DNA of 64,000 nucleotides from the NCBI RefSeq assembly GCF_900102195.1, contig NZ_FNBE01000005.1:173649-237648 (forward strand), read 5' to 3'. The notes under the pieces are model-generated. The model searched no databases, had not been told where the DNA came from, and saw only the letters and a list, made by a program, of their open reading frames with translations. Numbering within the stretch: the stretch's first letter is position 1; each line of letters starts with the position of its first letter. The translations under genes and the position numbers were made by a program. Positions 27,489 through 36,343 of this stretch are shown here, piece by piece. The stretch is from Pseudonocardia oroxyli (GTDB lineage: Bacteria; Actinomycetota; Actinomycetes; Mycobacteriales; Pseudonocardiaceae).

Positions 27489-28948
27489 GCGCCCGGCCCC
27501 TGGGTCGGGCGGGGGACGAGCTCCGTGCCCGCGTCCGCGATCGGGACCGCGGGCGCGGCCGGGCGCCGGGTCAGGGGCGCGCGGGCGGCGTTGGAGATGC
27601 GCAGCAGCAGCGCCACCAGGGCGTAGTTGGCGAGCAGCGAGGACCCGCCGTAGGACAGGAACGGCAGCGTCAGCCCGGTCAGCGGGATCAGCTTGGTGAC
27701 CCCGCCGATGACGACGAAGCACTGCAGCGCCACCGAGAACGCCAGGCCGGTGGCCAGCAGCTTGCCGAAGTTGTCCCGCACGGCGAGCGCGCTGCGCAGG
27801 CCGCGGGTGATCAGCACCAGGTAGACGATCAGGATCGAGGCCAGGCCGATCAGCCCGAGCTCCTCGCCGAGGGAGGAGAAGATGAAGTCGCTCTCCGCGA
27901 ACGGCACCAGGTCGGGGCGGCCCGCGCCCAGCCCGGTGCCGCCGACGCCCCCGGTGCCGAGCCCGAACAGGGCCTGCGCGATCTGGTAGCCGCGGTTGTC
28001 GTAGTCGGTGAACGGGTCCAGCCACACCTCGACGCGCACCTGGACGTGCCCGAACAGCTGGTAGGCGATGAACGCGCCCACCGCGAAGATGCTCAGGCCG
28101 ATGACCAGCCACGACACCCGCTCGGTGGCGGCGTAGAGCAGCACCAGGACCATGCCGAAGATCAGCAGCGAGGAGCCCAGGTCCCGCTCGAAGACGAGGA
28201 TGACGACCGAGAGGCCCCAGGCGACGAGCAGCGGCGCGAGGTCGCGCGCCCGCGGCAGCTCCATGCCGAGGAACCGGCGCCCTGCGCCCGCGAACAGGTC
28301 CCGCTTCTGCACCAGGTACGCGGAGAAGAAGATGATCAGCAGGATCTTCGCGAACTCACCGGGCTGGATGCCGGCGCCGCCGATCCGGATCCACAGCTTG
28401 GCGCCGTTGACCTCGGAGATCGACGACGGCAGCACACCCGGAAGGGCCAGCAGGACCAGGCCCGCGAGCCCGCAGGTGAAGCCGTAGCGGGCGAGCGTGC
28501 GGTGGTCCTTGACCCGCCACAGCACCGCGATGAACAGCGCCAGCCCGAGCGCCGTCCACAGGATCTGGCGGAAGACCAGGGAGTCCGGGGGGTCCTGGCC
28601 GAGCAATGCCGCCCGGTCCGCGTCGGCCAGGTCCAAACGGTGGATCATGACCAGGCCGAGCCCGTTGAGCAGGCCGACCGACGGCAGGATCAGCGGGTCC
28701 GCGTACGGCGCGAACCGCCGCACCGCGAGGTGCGCGAGCCCCAGCACCACCAGGTACGCCAGCCCCACATAGAGCAGCGTGGGGGTGAGCTCCTGCTCCT
28801 GGTTCGCCTCGACCAGCACCAGCGCCGAGGTGACGATCACGACCGAGAACACGAGCAGCAGCAGCTCGATCGTGCGCCCGGTCGGGAGAGCGGGCGGGTC
28901 CGCGCGGTTGCCGGCGCCTGCGGCTCGGCTGATCTCGGGGGCCGCCAT
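27485..28948 (-). CDS. rodA: SEDS peptidoglycan glycosyltransferase RodA/FtsW
   Basis: 487 residues with about 10-12 membrane helices. SEDS hallmarks are present: GAKLWIRIGGAGIQPGEFAK, the FERDLGSSLLIFG region carrying the catalytic Asp equivalent, YQIAQALFGLGTGGVGGTGL and the C-terminal LPFLSYGGSSLLANY. It polymerises lipid II during elongation with PbpA as partner transpeptidase. ATG 28948 shares a base with the pstP stop. A polar tail of about 25 residues follows the last helix. Confidence 0.96.
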   Translation of the reverse strand: MAAPEISRAAGAGNRADPPALPTGRTIELLLLVFSVVIVTSALVLVEANQEQELTPTLLYVGLAYLVVLGLAHLAVRRFAPYADPLILPSVGLLNGLGLVMIHRLDLADADRAALLGQDPPDSLVFRQILWTALGLALFIAVLWRVKDHRTLARYGFTCGLAGLVLLALPGVLPSSISEVNGAKLWIRIGGAGIQPGEFAKILLIIFFSAYLVQKRDLFAGAGRRFLGMELPRARDLAPLLVAWGLSVVILVFERDLGSSLLIFGMVLVLLYAATERVSWLVIGLSIFAVGAFIAYQLFGHVQVRVEVWLDPFTDYDNRGYQIAQALFGLGTGGVGGTGLGAGRPDLVPFAESDFIFSSLGEELGLIGLASILIVYLVLITRGLRSALAVRDNFGKLLATGLAFSVALQCFVVIGGVTKLIPLTGLTLPFLSYGGSSLLANYALVALLLRISNAARAPLTRRPAAPAVPIADAGTELVPRPTQGPGA

Positions 28949-30279
28949 CAGCTCGCCGGCCGGCAGGTGATCCCCGGTTCGGGGGTCACGGTCGGGAGCG
29001 GCGTGCTGTCGACGGGGGGAGCGTTCGGGTCGGTCGGGTTCGTGGGCTGGGCGACCGCGGGTGTCGGATCGGGGCAGACGGGGAGCATGCGGGCCTGCAG
29101 GCGGGAGACGGTCGCGCGCGCGCCGTCCAGCCCGTCGCTGGCGGGGAGGCCGCCGCGAACCTGGTTGCGGGCCTCCTCCGGCAGGTCGGACAGCGTGAAG
29201 GTGGCCCGCTCGGCCACGGTCTGCAGCGGGATGCCCAGCACGCTGCCGCGCACCCCCTGGTAGACGACGACCTGGTCGCCCTCGGTGCCGACGTAGTACT
29301 GCTGCAGCACCCAGCTGCGGGCCAGGAACCCGCCGACCACCAGCAGCGCGACGATCCCGGCGACGACCAGCCCGACGCGCAGGCCGGTGCGGCGGCGCGG
29401 CCCGTCCGGTTCGGCCGGGGCGGTGGCCTGCACCCGCTGGGGGAGCGCGCGCGGAAGCGTGGTCGCGGACGCGCGGCCCGCGGAGGTGTCCTGGCTGACC
29501 AGCCCGTCGTCGCTGCCGTCGCCCGCGGCGCCGCCGATGATCGGGTCGTAGTCGCCGTAGTCCACGTCCAGGACGTCCGCGACGATGCAGGTGATGTTGT
29601 CCGGCCCGCCGCCGCGCAGGGCCAGCTCGATCAGCCGGTCCGCGCACTCGCGCGGATCGGCGTAGGAGCGCAGCGTCTCGGCCAGGGTCTCGTCGCTGAC
29701 CGGGCCGGACAGCCCGTCGGAGCAGAGCAGGTAGCGATCGCCCGCGCGGGACTCGCGGATGGTGAGCGACGGCTCGACCTCGGCGCCGGTGATCGCGCGC
29801 AGCAGCAGGGAACGCTGCGGGTGGGAGTGCGCCTCGTCCTCGGTGATCCGGCCCTCGTCGATCAGCGACTGGACGAACGTGTCGTCCTTCGTGATCTGCG
29901 AGAACACCCCGTCCCGCAGCTGGTAACAGCGCGAGTCACCGACGTGGACCAGGCCGAGCCGGGTGCCCGCGAACAGCATCGCGGTGAGCGTGGTGCCCAT
30001 CCCCTCGAGATCGGGGGACTCGGCGACGTGCCGGGTGATGGCGGCGTTGCCCGCGAACGTGGCGTCCCGCAGCTCGGCCAGCAGGTCGTCGCTCGGCTGG
30101 TCCTCGTCCAACGGGGCCAGCGCGGAGATCACCAGCGACGAGGCGACCTCGCCCGCGGCGTGTCCGCCCATCCCGTCGGCGAGCGCGAGCAGCCGCGGAC
30201 CGGCGTAGACCGCGTCCTGGTTGTTCTGCCGGACGAGCCCGCGATCGCTGCGGGCGGAGTAGCGCAGGACCAGCGTCAT
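28948..30279 (-). CDS. pstP: PP2C-type Ser/Thr phosphatase PstP
   Basis: 443 residues. The PP2C catalytic domain (1-240) shows metal ligands in RQNNQDAVYA, LALADGMGGHAAGEVAS, LCSDGLSGPVSDE and GPDNITCIVADV. A linker leads to one membrane helix (about 300-320, RVGLVVAGIVALLVVGGFLA) and a Pro/Thr-rich extracellular part with two cysteines. It reverses PknA/PknB phosphorylation and is essential in mycobacteria. The overlap ATGA with fhaB and TGATG with rodA couples the genes. Confidence 0.96.
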   Translation of the reverse strand: MTLVLRYSARSDRGLVRQNNQDAVYAGPRLLALADGMGGHAAGEVASSLVISALAPLDEDQPSDDLLAELRDATFAGNAAITRHVAESPDLEGMGTTLTAMLFAGTRLGLVHVGDSRCYQLRDGVFSQITKDDTFVQSLIDEGRITEDEAHSHPQRSLLLRAITGAEVEPSLTIRESRAGDRYLLCSDGLSGPVSDETLAETLRSYADPRECADRLIELALRGGGPDNITCIVADVLDVDYGDYDPIIGGAAGDGSDDGLVSQDTSAGRASATTLPRALPQRVQATAPAEPDGPRRRTGLRVGLVVAGIVALLVVGGFLARSWVLQQYYVGTEGDQVVVYQGVRGSVLGIPLQTVAERATFTLSDLPEEARNQVRGGLPASDGLDGARATVSRLQARMLPVCPDPTPAVAQPTNPTDPNAPPVDSTPLPTVTPEPGITCRPAS

Positions 30280-30734
30280 GAGCGCAGCTCGATCACCGTC
30301 TTGCCGATACGGACAGGGGCGCCCAGGGGCACCCGGGTGGGTCCGGTGACCTTAGCCCGGTCCAGGTAGGTCCCGTTCGTCGACCCGAGGTCCTCCACGT
30401 ACCACTCCTCGCCCTGCCTGCTGATGCGCGCGTGCCGGGTCGAGGCGTAGTCGTCGTCCAGCTTCAGGGTGGAGTCGTCCGCCCGGCCGATGAGGATCGG
30501 CCGCGCGTCCAGCGTGATCCGGGTGCCCGCGAGCGGGCCCTGCGTGACGATGAGCTGGCGGGGTGTGCGGCTGCGCCCGGACCGGGCGGTGACCCGCCCG
30601 CCGCCCGGCAGCACCGCCCGCAGCCCGGAGGCCGCGTAGAGGTCCGACCGCACCACCCGGAGGGCGACCAGCACGAACAGCCACAGCAGGGCGAGGAATC
30701 CCGCTCTGGTCAGCTGTAGCACCAACTCGGGCAC
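30276..30734 (-). CDS. fhaB: FHA-domain membrane protein FhaB (FipA-like)
   Basis: 152 residues: an N-terminal membrane helix (about 5-27), a basic linker (45-65) and an FHA domain (about 72-150) with ILIGRADDSTLKLDDDYAST and [12 protein letters not shown], the phosphothreonine-reading loops. In mycobacteria FhaB/FipA binds phosphorylated FtsZ/FtsQ partners and is a substrate of PknA/PknB. It ends in an ATGA overlap with pstP. The 83-nt gap to fhaA shows no separate promoter I can support. Confidence 0.94.
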   Translation of the reverse strand: MPELVLQLTRAGFLALLWLFVLVALRVVRSDLYAASGLRAVLPGGGRVTARSGRSRTPRQLIVTQGPLAGTRITLDARPILIGRADDSTLKLDDDYASTRHARISRQGEEWYVEDLGSTNGTYLDRAKVTGPTRVPLGAPVRIGKTVIELRS

Positions 30735-30817
30735 GCGCCGGTGACTCCTTCTTCAGGCATGGGGACGGCAGGGTCGGTGCAGAGTACCGACCCCGTGCAC
30801 GTCCCCCGGTCGGGCGG

Positions 30818-32101
30818 TCAGCCCTGGGTGCGGAAGACCAGGCTCGAGTGGCCCACGCGGATGACGTCCCCGTCCGTGAGCTGCCACTGCTGCACCGGGT
30901 TGCCGTTCACCGTGGTGCCGTTGGTGGAGCCGAGGTCGGACAGGGTGGCGCCGCGCCCGTCGAACGAGACCTCCAGGTGCCGCCGGGACACACCGGTGTC
31001 CGGGAGGCGGAAGTTGGAGTCCTGCCCGCGGCCGATGACGTGGGTGCCCTCGGTCAGCTGGTAGCTGCGGCCCGAGCCGTCGTCCAGGGTCAGCGAGGCC
31101 TGCAGCTGCGGCTGGCCGTAGCCGGGCTGGCCGCCCCAACCCTGCTGCTGGCCGTAGCCGCCCTGGTCGTAGCCGCCGTCGTAGCCCTGGTCGTACTGCT
31201 GGCCGCCGTAGCCCTGCTGGCCGCCGCCGTAGCCGCCGCCCTGCTGGTAGCCCTGGTCGTAGCCCTGGGGCTGGCCGTAGCCGGGCTGGCCGTAGCCGCC
31301 CTGCTGGTAGCCCTGGTCGTAGCCGCCCTGCTGGCCGCCGTAGTTCGGCTGGCCGCCGTAGCCCTGCTGGTCGTAGCCGCCCTGCTGGGGCTGGCCGTAG
31401 CCCTGCTGGCCGTAACCACCCTGGTCGTAGCCGCCCTGCGGGGCGCCGTAGCCCTGCTGGTCGTAGCCGCCCTGCTGGGGCTGGCCGCCGTACTGCTGGC
31501 CGTACCCCTGCTGGTCGTAGCCCTGCTGCCCCGGCTGCTGCCCGTAGCCGCCCTGCGGGGGCTGCTGGCCGTAGCCCTGCTCGCCCTGCTGGGGCGCGTA
31601 GGTCTGCTGGCCGTAGGGGGCGTTGCCACGGTCGTAGCCGTACTGCCCGTTCTCCTCGGGGTGGCCCGGTTGCTGGCTCATGGGTGCATCCTCTGCGTTG
31701 CGTTCTGGTACGGCGATCCGACGGGAGGCGTCGGGGTCGACGGCCGAGCGGGTGCGGAACTGTCCCGTGTGCAGCGCCTCGGAGCGCTCCAGGAAGACTA
31801 CGACCTCGCCGTAGGTGTCCCATCCCTGGTCGGCGAGTTGTGCGGCGACGTGCGCGGAGAGCGAGTCGACGACCCCCGCGGTGTCCCCCGCCATGCGATC
31901 GAGATCGGCGGGGCTGAGCTGGACGGTGTAGCGGTTGGGGGCCAGGATCCGGCCGCCGGCCAACTGCCGACGGTTGTCCTCGGCCTCCTGCAACAGCGCC
32001 TGCGCCACCTCCTGGGGGACGACACTGCCACCGAAGACCCGTGCGAAGGCATCGCCCACCATCCCTTGCAGACGGCGCTCGAAGCGATCGACAGGACCCA
32101 C
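30818..32101 (-). CDS. fhaA: FHA-domain protein FhaA with DUF3662 domain and Gly/Tyr/Gln-rich linker
   Basis: 427 residues in three parts. Residues 1-125 are the DUF3662 domain ([35 protein letters not shown]). About 140-330 is a low-complexity linker of GYDQ, GYGQ and [15 protein letters not shown] repeats. About 335-427 is the FHA domain ([32 protein letters not shown]). FhaA binds phosphorylated MviN (MurJ) in mycobacteria and restrains peptidoglycan precursor flipping. The linker lacks the many Pro and Arg residues of the M. tuberculosis one and is nearly pure Gly/Tyr/Gln. GTG start. A TACGAT -10-like hexamer on the minus strand (32147-32152) may serve the operon. Confidence 0.95.
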   Translation of the reverse strand: MGPVDRFERRLQGMVGDAFARVFGGSVVPQEVAQALLQEAEDNRRQLAGGRILAPNRYTVQLSPADLDRMAGDTAGVVDSLSAHVAAQLADQGWDTYGEVVVFLERSEALHTGQFRTRSAVDPDASRRIAVPERNAEDAPMSQQPGHPEENGQYGYDRGNAPYGQQTYAPQQGEQGYGQQPPQGGYGQQPGQQGYDQQGYGQQYGGQPQQGGYDQQGYGAPQGGYDQGGYGQQGYGQPQQGGYDQQGYGGQPNYGGQQGGYDQGYQQGGYGQPGYGQPQGYDQGYQQGGGYGGGQQGYGGQQYDQGYDGGYDQGGYGQQQGWGGQPGYGQPQLQASLTLDDGSGRSYQLTEGTHVIGRGQDSNFRLPDTGVSRRHLEVSFDGRGATLSDLGSTNGTTVNGNPVQQWQLTDGDVIRVGHSSLVFRTQG

Positions 32102-32300
32102 TCGATCTCCCTTTCCTCACCGCGCGGCGTGTTACCGGCTGCCCCGATCGTATCCGTGGTAGGTCGCGGGCCGGTGACACCCGACCCGGTGGTGCGGTGA
32201 CCGTCCGCCCGCGCGCGCTGGACGATCACGCCGTCGAGGCCGGGGGGACCCCCCTGCTCGGGGTGATCCGGTGGTCGTGCTAGCTTTTCCCCCGTCGCTC

Positions 32301-32386
32301 GGGCGAGTGGCGGAATGGCAGACGCGCACGGTTCAGGTCCGTGTGTCCGAAAGGACGTGAGGGTTCAACTCCCTCCTCGCCCACCA
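32301..32386 (+). tRNA. tRNA-Leu (CAG)
   Basis: 86 nt class II tRNA with a long variable arm and an encoded CCA (32384-32386). Acceptor arms 32301-32307 and 32376-32382 pair perfectly. The anticodon arm CACGG-TTCAGGT-CCGTG gives CAG. It is adjacent to fhaA, as leuT is in M. tuberculosis. Confidence 0.95.
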
Positions 32387-32405
32387 GATCCCCCGGATCA
32401 GCTCT

Positions 32406-32430
32406 GAAGGCCCGCCGCGTGCGGGCCTTC
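32406..32430 (+). terminator. hairpin terminator of tRNA-Leu
   Basis: Perfect 10-bp stem GAAGGCCCGC (32406-32415) and GCGGGCCTTC (32421-32430) with a 5-nt loop, 20 nt past the tRNA. No strong T-run follows. Classic position for a tRNA terminator. Confidence 0.8.
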
Positions 32431-32491
32431 GGTCGTTCAGGGGCCCCCTTGCTGCGCCGAATGGTAGGTGTCGACCTCCTGTGGCGCGGCA

Positions 32492-33091
32492 CTACCCGCG
32501 CATGGCGGGCCGGTCGGGATGGTCGGCCATGACCAGCACGTCCGCCTCGCCGGAGGGGTCCCGTTCGCGCTCGTAGCGCTCGAAGACGGGCAGGGTCCAG
32601 CGCTCCTCGGGCGGGGTCCGCCGCCCGAGCGCGGCCCGGCCCATGTGCAGGTGCGCGACCAGCTCGACCGGCAGGCCGCGGCCCAGCAGCAGGGACCCGC
32701 TGAGCACCACGACGCCCTCGTCGCCCAGGTCCGCGTACTCCGCGCGGTAGGCCCGGTCCCGCTCGGCGTCCCAGAGCCGCGGCAGCACCGGGCCGTCCCC
32801 GAGGACCTCGCGCAGCAGGGCGCCGACGTCCAGCCAGCCGTCGAGGAACATGTCCTCGTCGTGGTGGCCGTACTCCAGCCGCAGCGAGGCGGGGCGCAGG
32901 AAGTCCCGGGCGCGCACCGCGACCGCGGCGCGCCCGCGCAGCCGCAGCTCCTCCGCGACCGCCGCGCCGAGCCCGTCCGGGTCCGCGGGCGGCGGCCCGT
33001 CGACGATCACCCGGACCCGACCGGAGAGCTTCTCGGCGCGGGCCGCCAGCTCGTCGGCGAGGGCCTCCCGCGTGGTGGGGCGGAAGCTCAC
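32492..33091 (-). CDS. uridine kinase-like protein lacking the P-loop
   Basis: 199 residues. The overall layout follows actinobacterial uridine kinase-like proteins: RDFLRPASLRLEYGHHDEDM (substrate-side region), GWLDVGALLREVL, VVVLSGSLLLGRGLPVELVA and RYERERDP near the end. The nucleotide-binding loop, expected as GxxGxGK[ST] after VRVIVDG, is instead PPPADPDGLG, with no Lys. The protein is therefore unlikely to bind ATP in the usual way and may be a pseudokinase. GTG 33091 start. It lies 16 nt after the DUF2630 gene and is likely co-transcribed. Confidence 0.7.
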   Translation of the reverse strand: MSFRPTTREALADELAARAEKLSGRVRVIVDGPPPADPDGLGAAVAEELRLRGRAAVAVRARDFLRPASLRLEYGHHDEDMFLDGWLDVGALLREVLGDGPVLPRLWDAERDRAYRAEYADLGDEGVVVLSGSLLLGRGLPVELVAHLHMGRAALGRRTPPEERWTLPVFERYERERDPSGEADVLVMADHPDRPAMRG

Positions 33092-33107
33092 TCGGGGCTC
33101 CTCAGGC

Positions 33108-33350
33108 TCACTGCCGGTAGTTCTCCACCACCGACGCGTCCCGGGTCTGCGCCTCGTCCGGGTCCTGGCCCGCGGCCCGGCGGGCGTCCCGCTGCCGGAG
33201 CAGGTCCCAGCACCGGTCGAGGTCCACGTTGATCTGGTCGAGGCGGGCCTTCTCCTCGTCGGACAGCGGGGTGCCCACGTGCGCCCGCTCCAGCCGGTGC
33301 TCCTCGTCGACCAGTTCGGTGATCCGGTGTCGAAGCCCTTCGTCTGCCAT
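33108..33350 (-). CDS. DUF2630 protein
   Basis: 80 residues, helical and charged: MADEGLRHRITELVDEEHRL, DEEKARLDQINVDLDRCWDL and the C-terminal RDASVVENYRQ. The VVENYxQ ending is characteristic of DUF2630. Probably cytoplasmic and forms a helical hairpin. Function unknown. First gene of a two-gene run with the kinase-like protein, divergent from the IclR gene. Confidence 0.85.
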   Translation of the reverse strand: MADEGLRHRITELVDEEHRLERAHVGTPLSDEEKARLDQINVDLDRCWDLLRQRDARRAAGQDPDEAQTRDASVVENYRQ

Positions 33351-33408
33351 GTGGGCCACACTAGCCCGGTGACCCCAGGCGCAAACCGTCGTTCCGCGGG
33401 CTGACCGC

Positions 33409-34155
33409 ATGGAGCAGGGTGGCTCGCTGGTGCGGGCGCTGCGGGTGCTCGAGGCCGTGTCGGCGCTGGGCGACGGGGTCACGGCCAAGGCCGTCGCGCG
33501 GCGGCTCGGGTGCCCCCTGCCCACGGCCTACCGGACCCTCGGCACCCTGGTCGAGGAGGGGTACCTGGTGCGGCTGCACGAGGTGCGCGGCTACGGGCTC
33601 GGCTACAAGGTCGCCGAGCTGCACCGCGGGCTGGTCGGGCAGGTGCGCCCCGCGCCGGAGGTCCGCGCGGCGGTGCACGCCGTCCACGAGGAGGCCGGGG
33701 CCGCGGCCTACCTCGCCGTCCTGCGGGACGACGCGGTCGTCGTCGCCCACGTCGACCTGTGCACCGACCATCCCGGCAGGCTCGGGCTGCGGGTCGGCGA
33801 GCCCGCGCCGCCGCACGCCACGGCCCTGGGTCGGGCCCTGCTCGCGGACATGACCGCCGCCACGGTCACCGCGATCGTCGGCAGCGGCGGGTTGCCCGCC
33901 TTCACCCCGCGCACCGTGGCCCACCGCTCCGGGCTCGACCGCGAGCTGCACCGCGTGCGCAGCGCGGGGGCGGCCATCGCGGTGGAGGAGTTCCACCGCG
34001 AGGTCGCGGAGATCGCCGTCGCGCGCGGCACGGCGGCGGTGGGGGTCGCGGTGTCGCGGTCGGACTTCACCGCGCGCCGGGCGCGGCTGGAGGAGATCGT
34101 GCGCGCCGGGGCCGACCGGGTCGGGGAGGCCCTGCGCGCGCGTCCCGTTCCCTGA
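33409..34155 (+). CDS. IclR family transcriptional regulator
   Basis: 248 residues. The N-terminal winged helix (about 6-70) includes LRVLEAVSALGDGVTAKAVA and LPTAYRTLGTLVEEGYLVRL. The C-terminal effector domain (about 80-245) has the family motifs GEPAPPHATALGRALLADM and EFHREVAEIAVAR. IclR proteins usually regulate catabolic genes next to them. It is followed 34 nt later by the MetE-like gene on the same strand; the effector is unknown. Confidence 0.9.
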   Translation: MEQGGSLVRALRVLEAVSALGDGVTAKAVARRLGCPLPTAYRTLGTLVEEGYLVRLHEVRGYGLGYKVAELHRGLVGQVRPAPEVRAAVHAVHEEAGAAAYLAVLRDDAVVVAHVDLCTDHPGRLGLRVGEPAPPHATALGRALLADMTAATVTAIVGSGGLPAFTPRTVAHRSGLDRELHRVRSAGAAIAVEEFHREVAEIAVARGTAAVGVAVSRSDFTARRARLEEIVRAGADRVGEALRARPVP

Positions 34156-34189
34156 GCGCGGCCCGGCCCTCCGGCGCTACGGTCTGCCC

Positions 34190-35278
34190 ATGGCGCCCCG
34201 TACCGAGCCCCCGTTCCGCGCCGACCACGTCGGCTCCCTGCTCCGACCGAAGGAGCTCCTCGACGCCAGGGCGGCGGGATCGCCCGACCTGCGGGCGATC
34301 GAGGACGCCGCCATCCGGGACGTCGTGCGCATGCAGGAGGACCTCGGCCTGCGCGCCGCCACGGACGGCGAGTTCCGCCGCACGTCGTGGCACATGGACT
34401 TCATCTACGGCCTCGGCGGCGTCACGCAGACGGACGAGCAGATCCGGGTCCGCATGGTCAACGCCGAGGGCGAGAACTCGTTCACCAGCGCCGGGCTGGC
34501 GATCACCTCGCCGATCGAGCTCCGCGAGCCGATCTTCGCGGACGCCTTCACGTTCCTCCGCGACACCGTCACCACCGCCACGCCGAAGCTGACGATCCCG
34601 AGCCCGAGCATGGTCCACTACCGCGGCGGCACGGCCGCCATCGACCCGGCCGTCTACCCGGACGTCGAGCAGTTCTGGGCCGACCTGTCCGCCGCCTACG
34701 CGGACGAGGTGCGCGCGCTGGGCGAGCTCGGCTGCCGCTACCTGCAGCTCGACGACACCAGCCTCGCCTACCTCAACGACCCCGCCCAGCGCGCCGCCCA
34801 CTCCGACGCCGACCACCTGCGCTACATCCGGCAGATCAACGCGGCGATCGCCGACCGGCCCGCGGACATGCGCGTCACCACGCACATGTGCCGCGGCAAC
34901 TACCGCTCGTCGTGGGCGGCGGAGGGCGGGTACGACTACGTCGCGGAGGCCCTCTTCGGCGAGCTCGCCGTGGACGGCTTCTTCCTCGAGTTCGACGACG
35001 AGCGCTCCGGTGGCTTCGCCCCGCTGCGGTTCGTGCCGCCGGGCAAGCAGGTGGTGCTGGGGCTGGTCACCACGAAGAACGGGCGGCTGGAGTCGGCGGA
35101 CGCGCTCAAGCGCCGGATCGACGAGGCGGCCCGCTACGTCCCGCTCGACCAGCTGTGCCTGTCCCCGCAGTGCGGCTTCTCGTCGACCGTGGAGGGCAAC
35201 GCGTTGACGATCGAGGAGGAGCAGGCCAAGCTGCGGCTGATCGTGCAGGTCGCCGAGGAGGTCTGGGGTGCCCTATGA
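34190..35278 (+). CDS. cobalamin-independent methionine synthase-like (MetE C-terminal domain) protein
   Basis: 362 residues, single TIM barrel similar to the YxjG/YxjH and MetE-C type. The four zinc ligands of MetE are all recognisable: His232 and Cys234 in THMCRGN, Glu267 in FFLEFDDERS and Cys328 in LSPQCGF. The N-terminal RADHVGSLLRP, TDGEFRRTSW and LGELGCRYLQLDD are family landmarks. The protein should transfer a methyl group to a thiol, but without the MetE N-terminal half it may use a donor other than methyltetrahydrofolate-polyglutamate. It overlaps the TfoX-like gene by 11 nt. Confidence 0.87.
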   Translation: MAPRTEPPFRADHVGSLLRPKELLDARAAGSPDLRAIEDAAIRDVVRMQEDLGLRAATDGEFRRTSWHMDFIYGLGGVTQTDEQIRVRMVNAEGENSFTSAGLAITSPIELREPIFADAFTFLRDTVTTATPKLTIPSPSMVHYRGGTAAIDPAVYPDVEQFWADLSAAYADEVRALGELGCRYLQLDDTSLAYLNDPAQRAAHSDADHLRYIRQINAAIADRPADMRVTTHMCRGNYRSSWAAEGGYDYVAEALFGELAVDGFFLEFDDERSGGFAPLRFVPPGKQVVLGLVTTKNGRLESADALKRRIDEAARYVPLDQLCLSPQCGFSSTVEGNALTIEEEQAKLRLIVQVAEEVWGAL

Positions 35279-35594
35279 CGAGGGTCTGGCCGAGCGGCTC
35301 CGAGACCTCGTCCCCGACGCGGTGGAGAAGCGGATGTTCGGCGGGCTCGCGTTCCTGGTGAACGGGCACATGGCCGTCTGCGCCTCCGGCCGCGGCGGGC
35401 TGATGGTGCGGGTGGACCCGAAGGAGGCCCCCGCGCTGCTGGAGCGGCCGAACGCGTCGCGCATGGTCATGGGTGGCCGGGAGATGGACGGCTGGCTGCG
35501 CGTGGTCGGCTCGCCCGAGGCGGACGAGGTCCCGGATCTCGCGTTCTGGGTGGACGAGGGCGTGGCCTACGTGCACACCCTGCCGCCGAAATGA
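35268..35594 (+). CDS. TfoX N-terminal domain protein
   Basis: 108 residues: a single TfoX-N fold with MPYDEGLAERLRDLVPDAVE, KRMFGGLAFLVNGHMAVCAS and a C-terminal VDEGVAYVHTLPP. Stand-alone TfoX-N proteins are common in actinobacteria and their role is not defined; competence is not implied. GTG start lies inside the end of the MetE-like gene, and the stop overlaps the methyltransferase start as ATGA, so three genes are translationally linked. Confidence 0.86.
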   Translation: MPYDEGLAERLRDLVPDAVEKRMFGGLAFLVNGHMAVCASGRGGLMVRVDPKEAPALLERPNASRMVMGGREMDGWLRVVGSPEADEVPDLAFWVDEGVAYVHTLPPK

Positions 35595-36310
35595 GCTCCC
35601 CGGAGGGCTGGGGCGCCCCGTTGTACGAGGTGGTCCTGCGCGGGATCCCGGAGGGCTCCACCGTGCTGGACGTCGGGTGCGGGCCCGGCGTGTTCGCCGC
35701 GTTCGCCGAGTCCTGCGGCATGCGGGTGACCGGTCTGGACTCCAGCCGGGCGGCGTTGGCGCAGGCCGAGAAGACCGCGCCCACGGCACGGTTCGTGCTC
35801 GGCGACGCCCACCAGCTCGAGGGCGCGTACGACCTGGTCGCGCTGGTCCAGGTGCTCGCGCACGTCACCAACCCGGTCAAGGTGCTGCAGGAGGCGGCCC
35901 GGGTCGGGGGCCGGGTGCGGGCGACGGTCTGGGGCCGCGAGGAGGAGTCGGACATCCGCCTGTTCGGCGAGGCGCTCGAGCCGTTCCTCCCGCCCCGTTC
36001 GCAGCGCCGCACGCCCGCGGGCCCGCCGCCGTTGACCGAGCCGGACCGGTTCCGCAAGGTCGCGGGCCTGGCCGGGCTCGAGGTCCTCGCCCTCGACGAG
36101 GTGCGCAGCCCGTTCGCCTACCCGGACGAGGACGCCCTGGTCGGACCGCTGCTGCAGTCCGATCTCGGCCGGTTCGCGGCGAACCGGGCGGGGCCCGCCG
36201 CCGTCCGGGAGGCCGTCCTGGCGACCTTCGCGCCGCGGCGGGTGGGGGCGGGTTACCGGCTGGAGAACCTCTTCCGGGTCATGGACGCCGTCCCGGCCCG
36301 TGCGCGGTAA
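35591..36310 (+). CDS. class I SAM-dependent methyltransferase
   Basis: 239 residues. The SAM-binding motif I is VLDVGCGPGVFAAFAES, followed by motif II (MRVTGLDSS) and the motif IV region YDLVALVQVLAHVTNPVKVL. The C-terminal part lacks recognisable substrate features. It is linked by an ATGA overlap to the TfoX-N gene. The substrate is unknown. Its stop codon is embedded in the hairpin at 36306-36333. Confidence 0.88.
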   Translation: MSSPEGWGAPLYEVVLRGIPEGSTVLDVGCGPGVFAAFAESCGMRVTGLDSSRAALAQAEKTAPTARFVLGDAHQLEGAYDLVALVQVLAHVTNPVKVLQEAARVGGRVRATVWGREEESDIRLFGEALEPFLPPRSQRRTPAGPPPLTEPDRFRKVAGLAGLEVLALDEVRSPFAYPDEDALVGPLLQSDLGRFAANRAGPAAVREAVLATFAPRRVGAGYRLENLFRVMDAVPARAR

Positions 36311-36333
36311 GTGGTGCTCTGGCACCACTTACC
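36306..36333 (+). terminator. 12-bp perfect hairpin overlapping methyltransferase stop
   Basis: GGTAAGTGGTGC (36306-36317), loop TCTG, then the exact complement (36322-36333). It contains the stop codon at 36308-36310. The core GTGGTGCTCTGGCACCAC is the exact reverse complement of the core of the hairpin at 36428-36469. Confidence 0.65.
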
Positions 36334-36343
36334 ACTCACGAGC

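Noticed and set aside
31120..31660. Apparent array of short repeats resembling CRISPR or a minisatellite
   Set aside because: The repeats are codons for Gly-Tyr-Gly-Gln blocks inside fhaA, are in frame, vary in length and lack unique spacers. No other CRISPR-like array or cas gene was seen.
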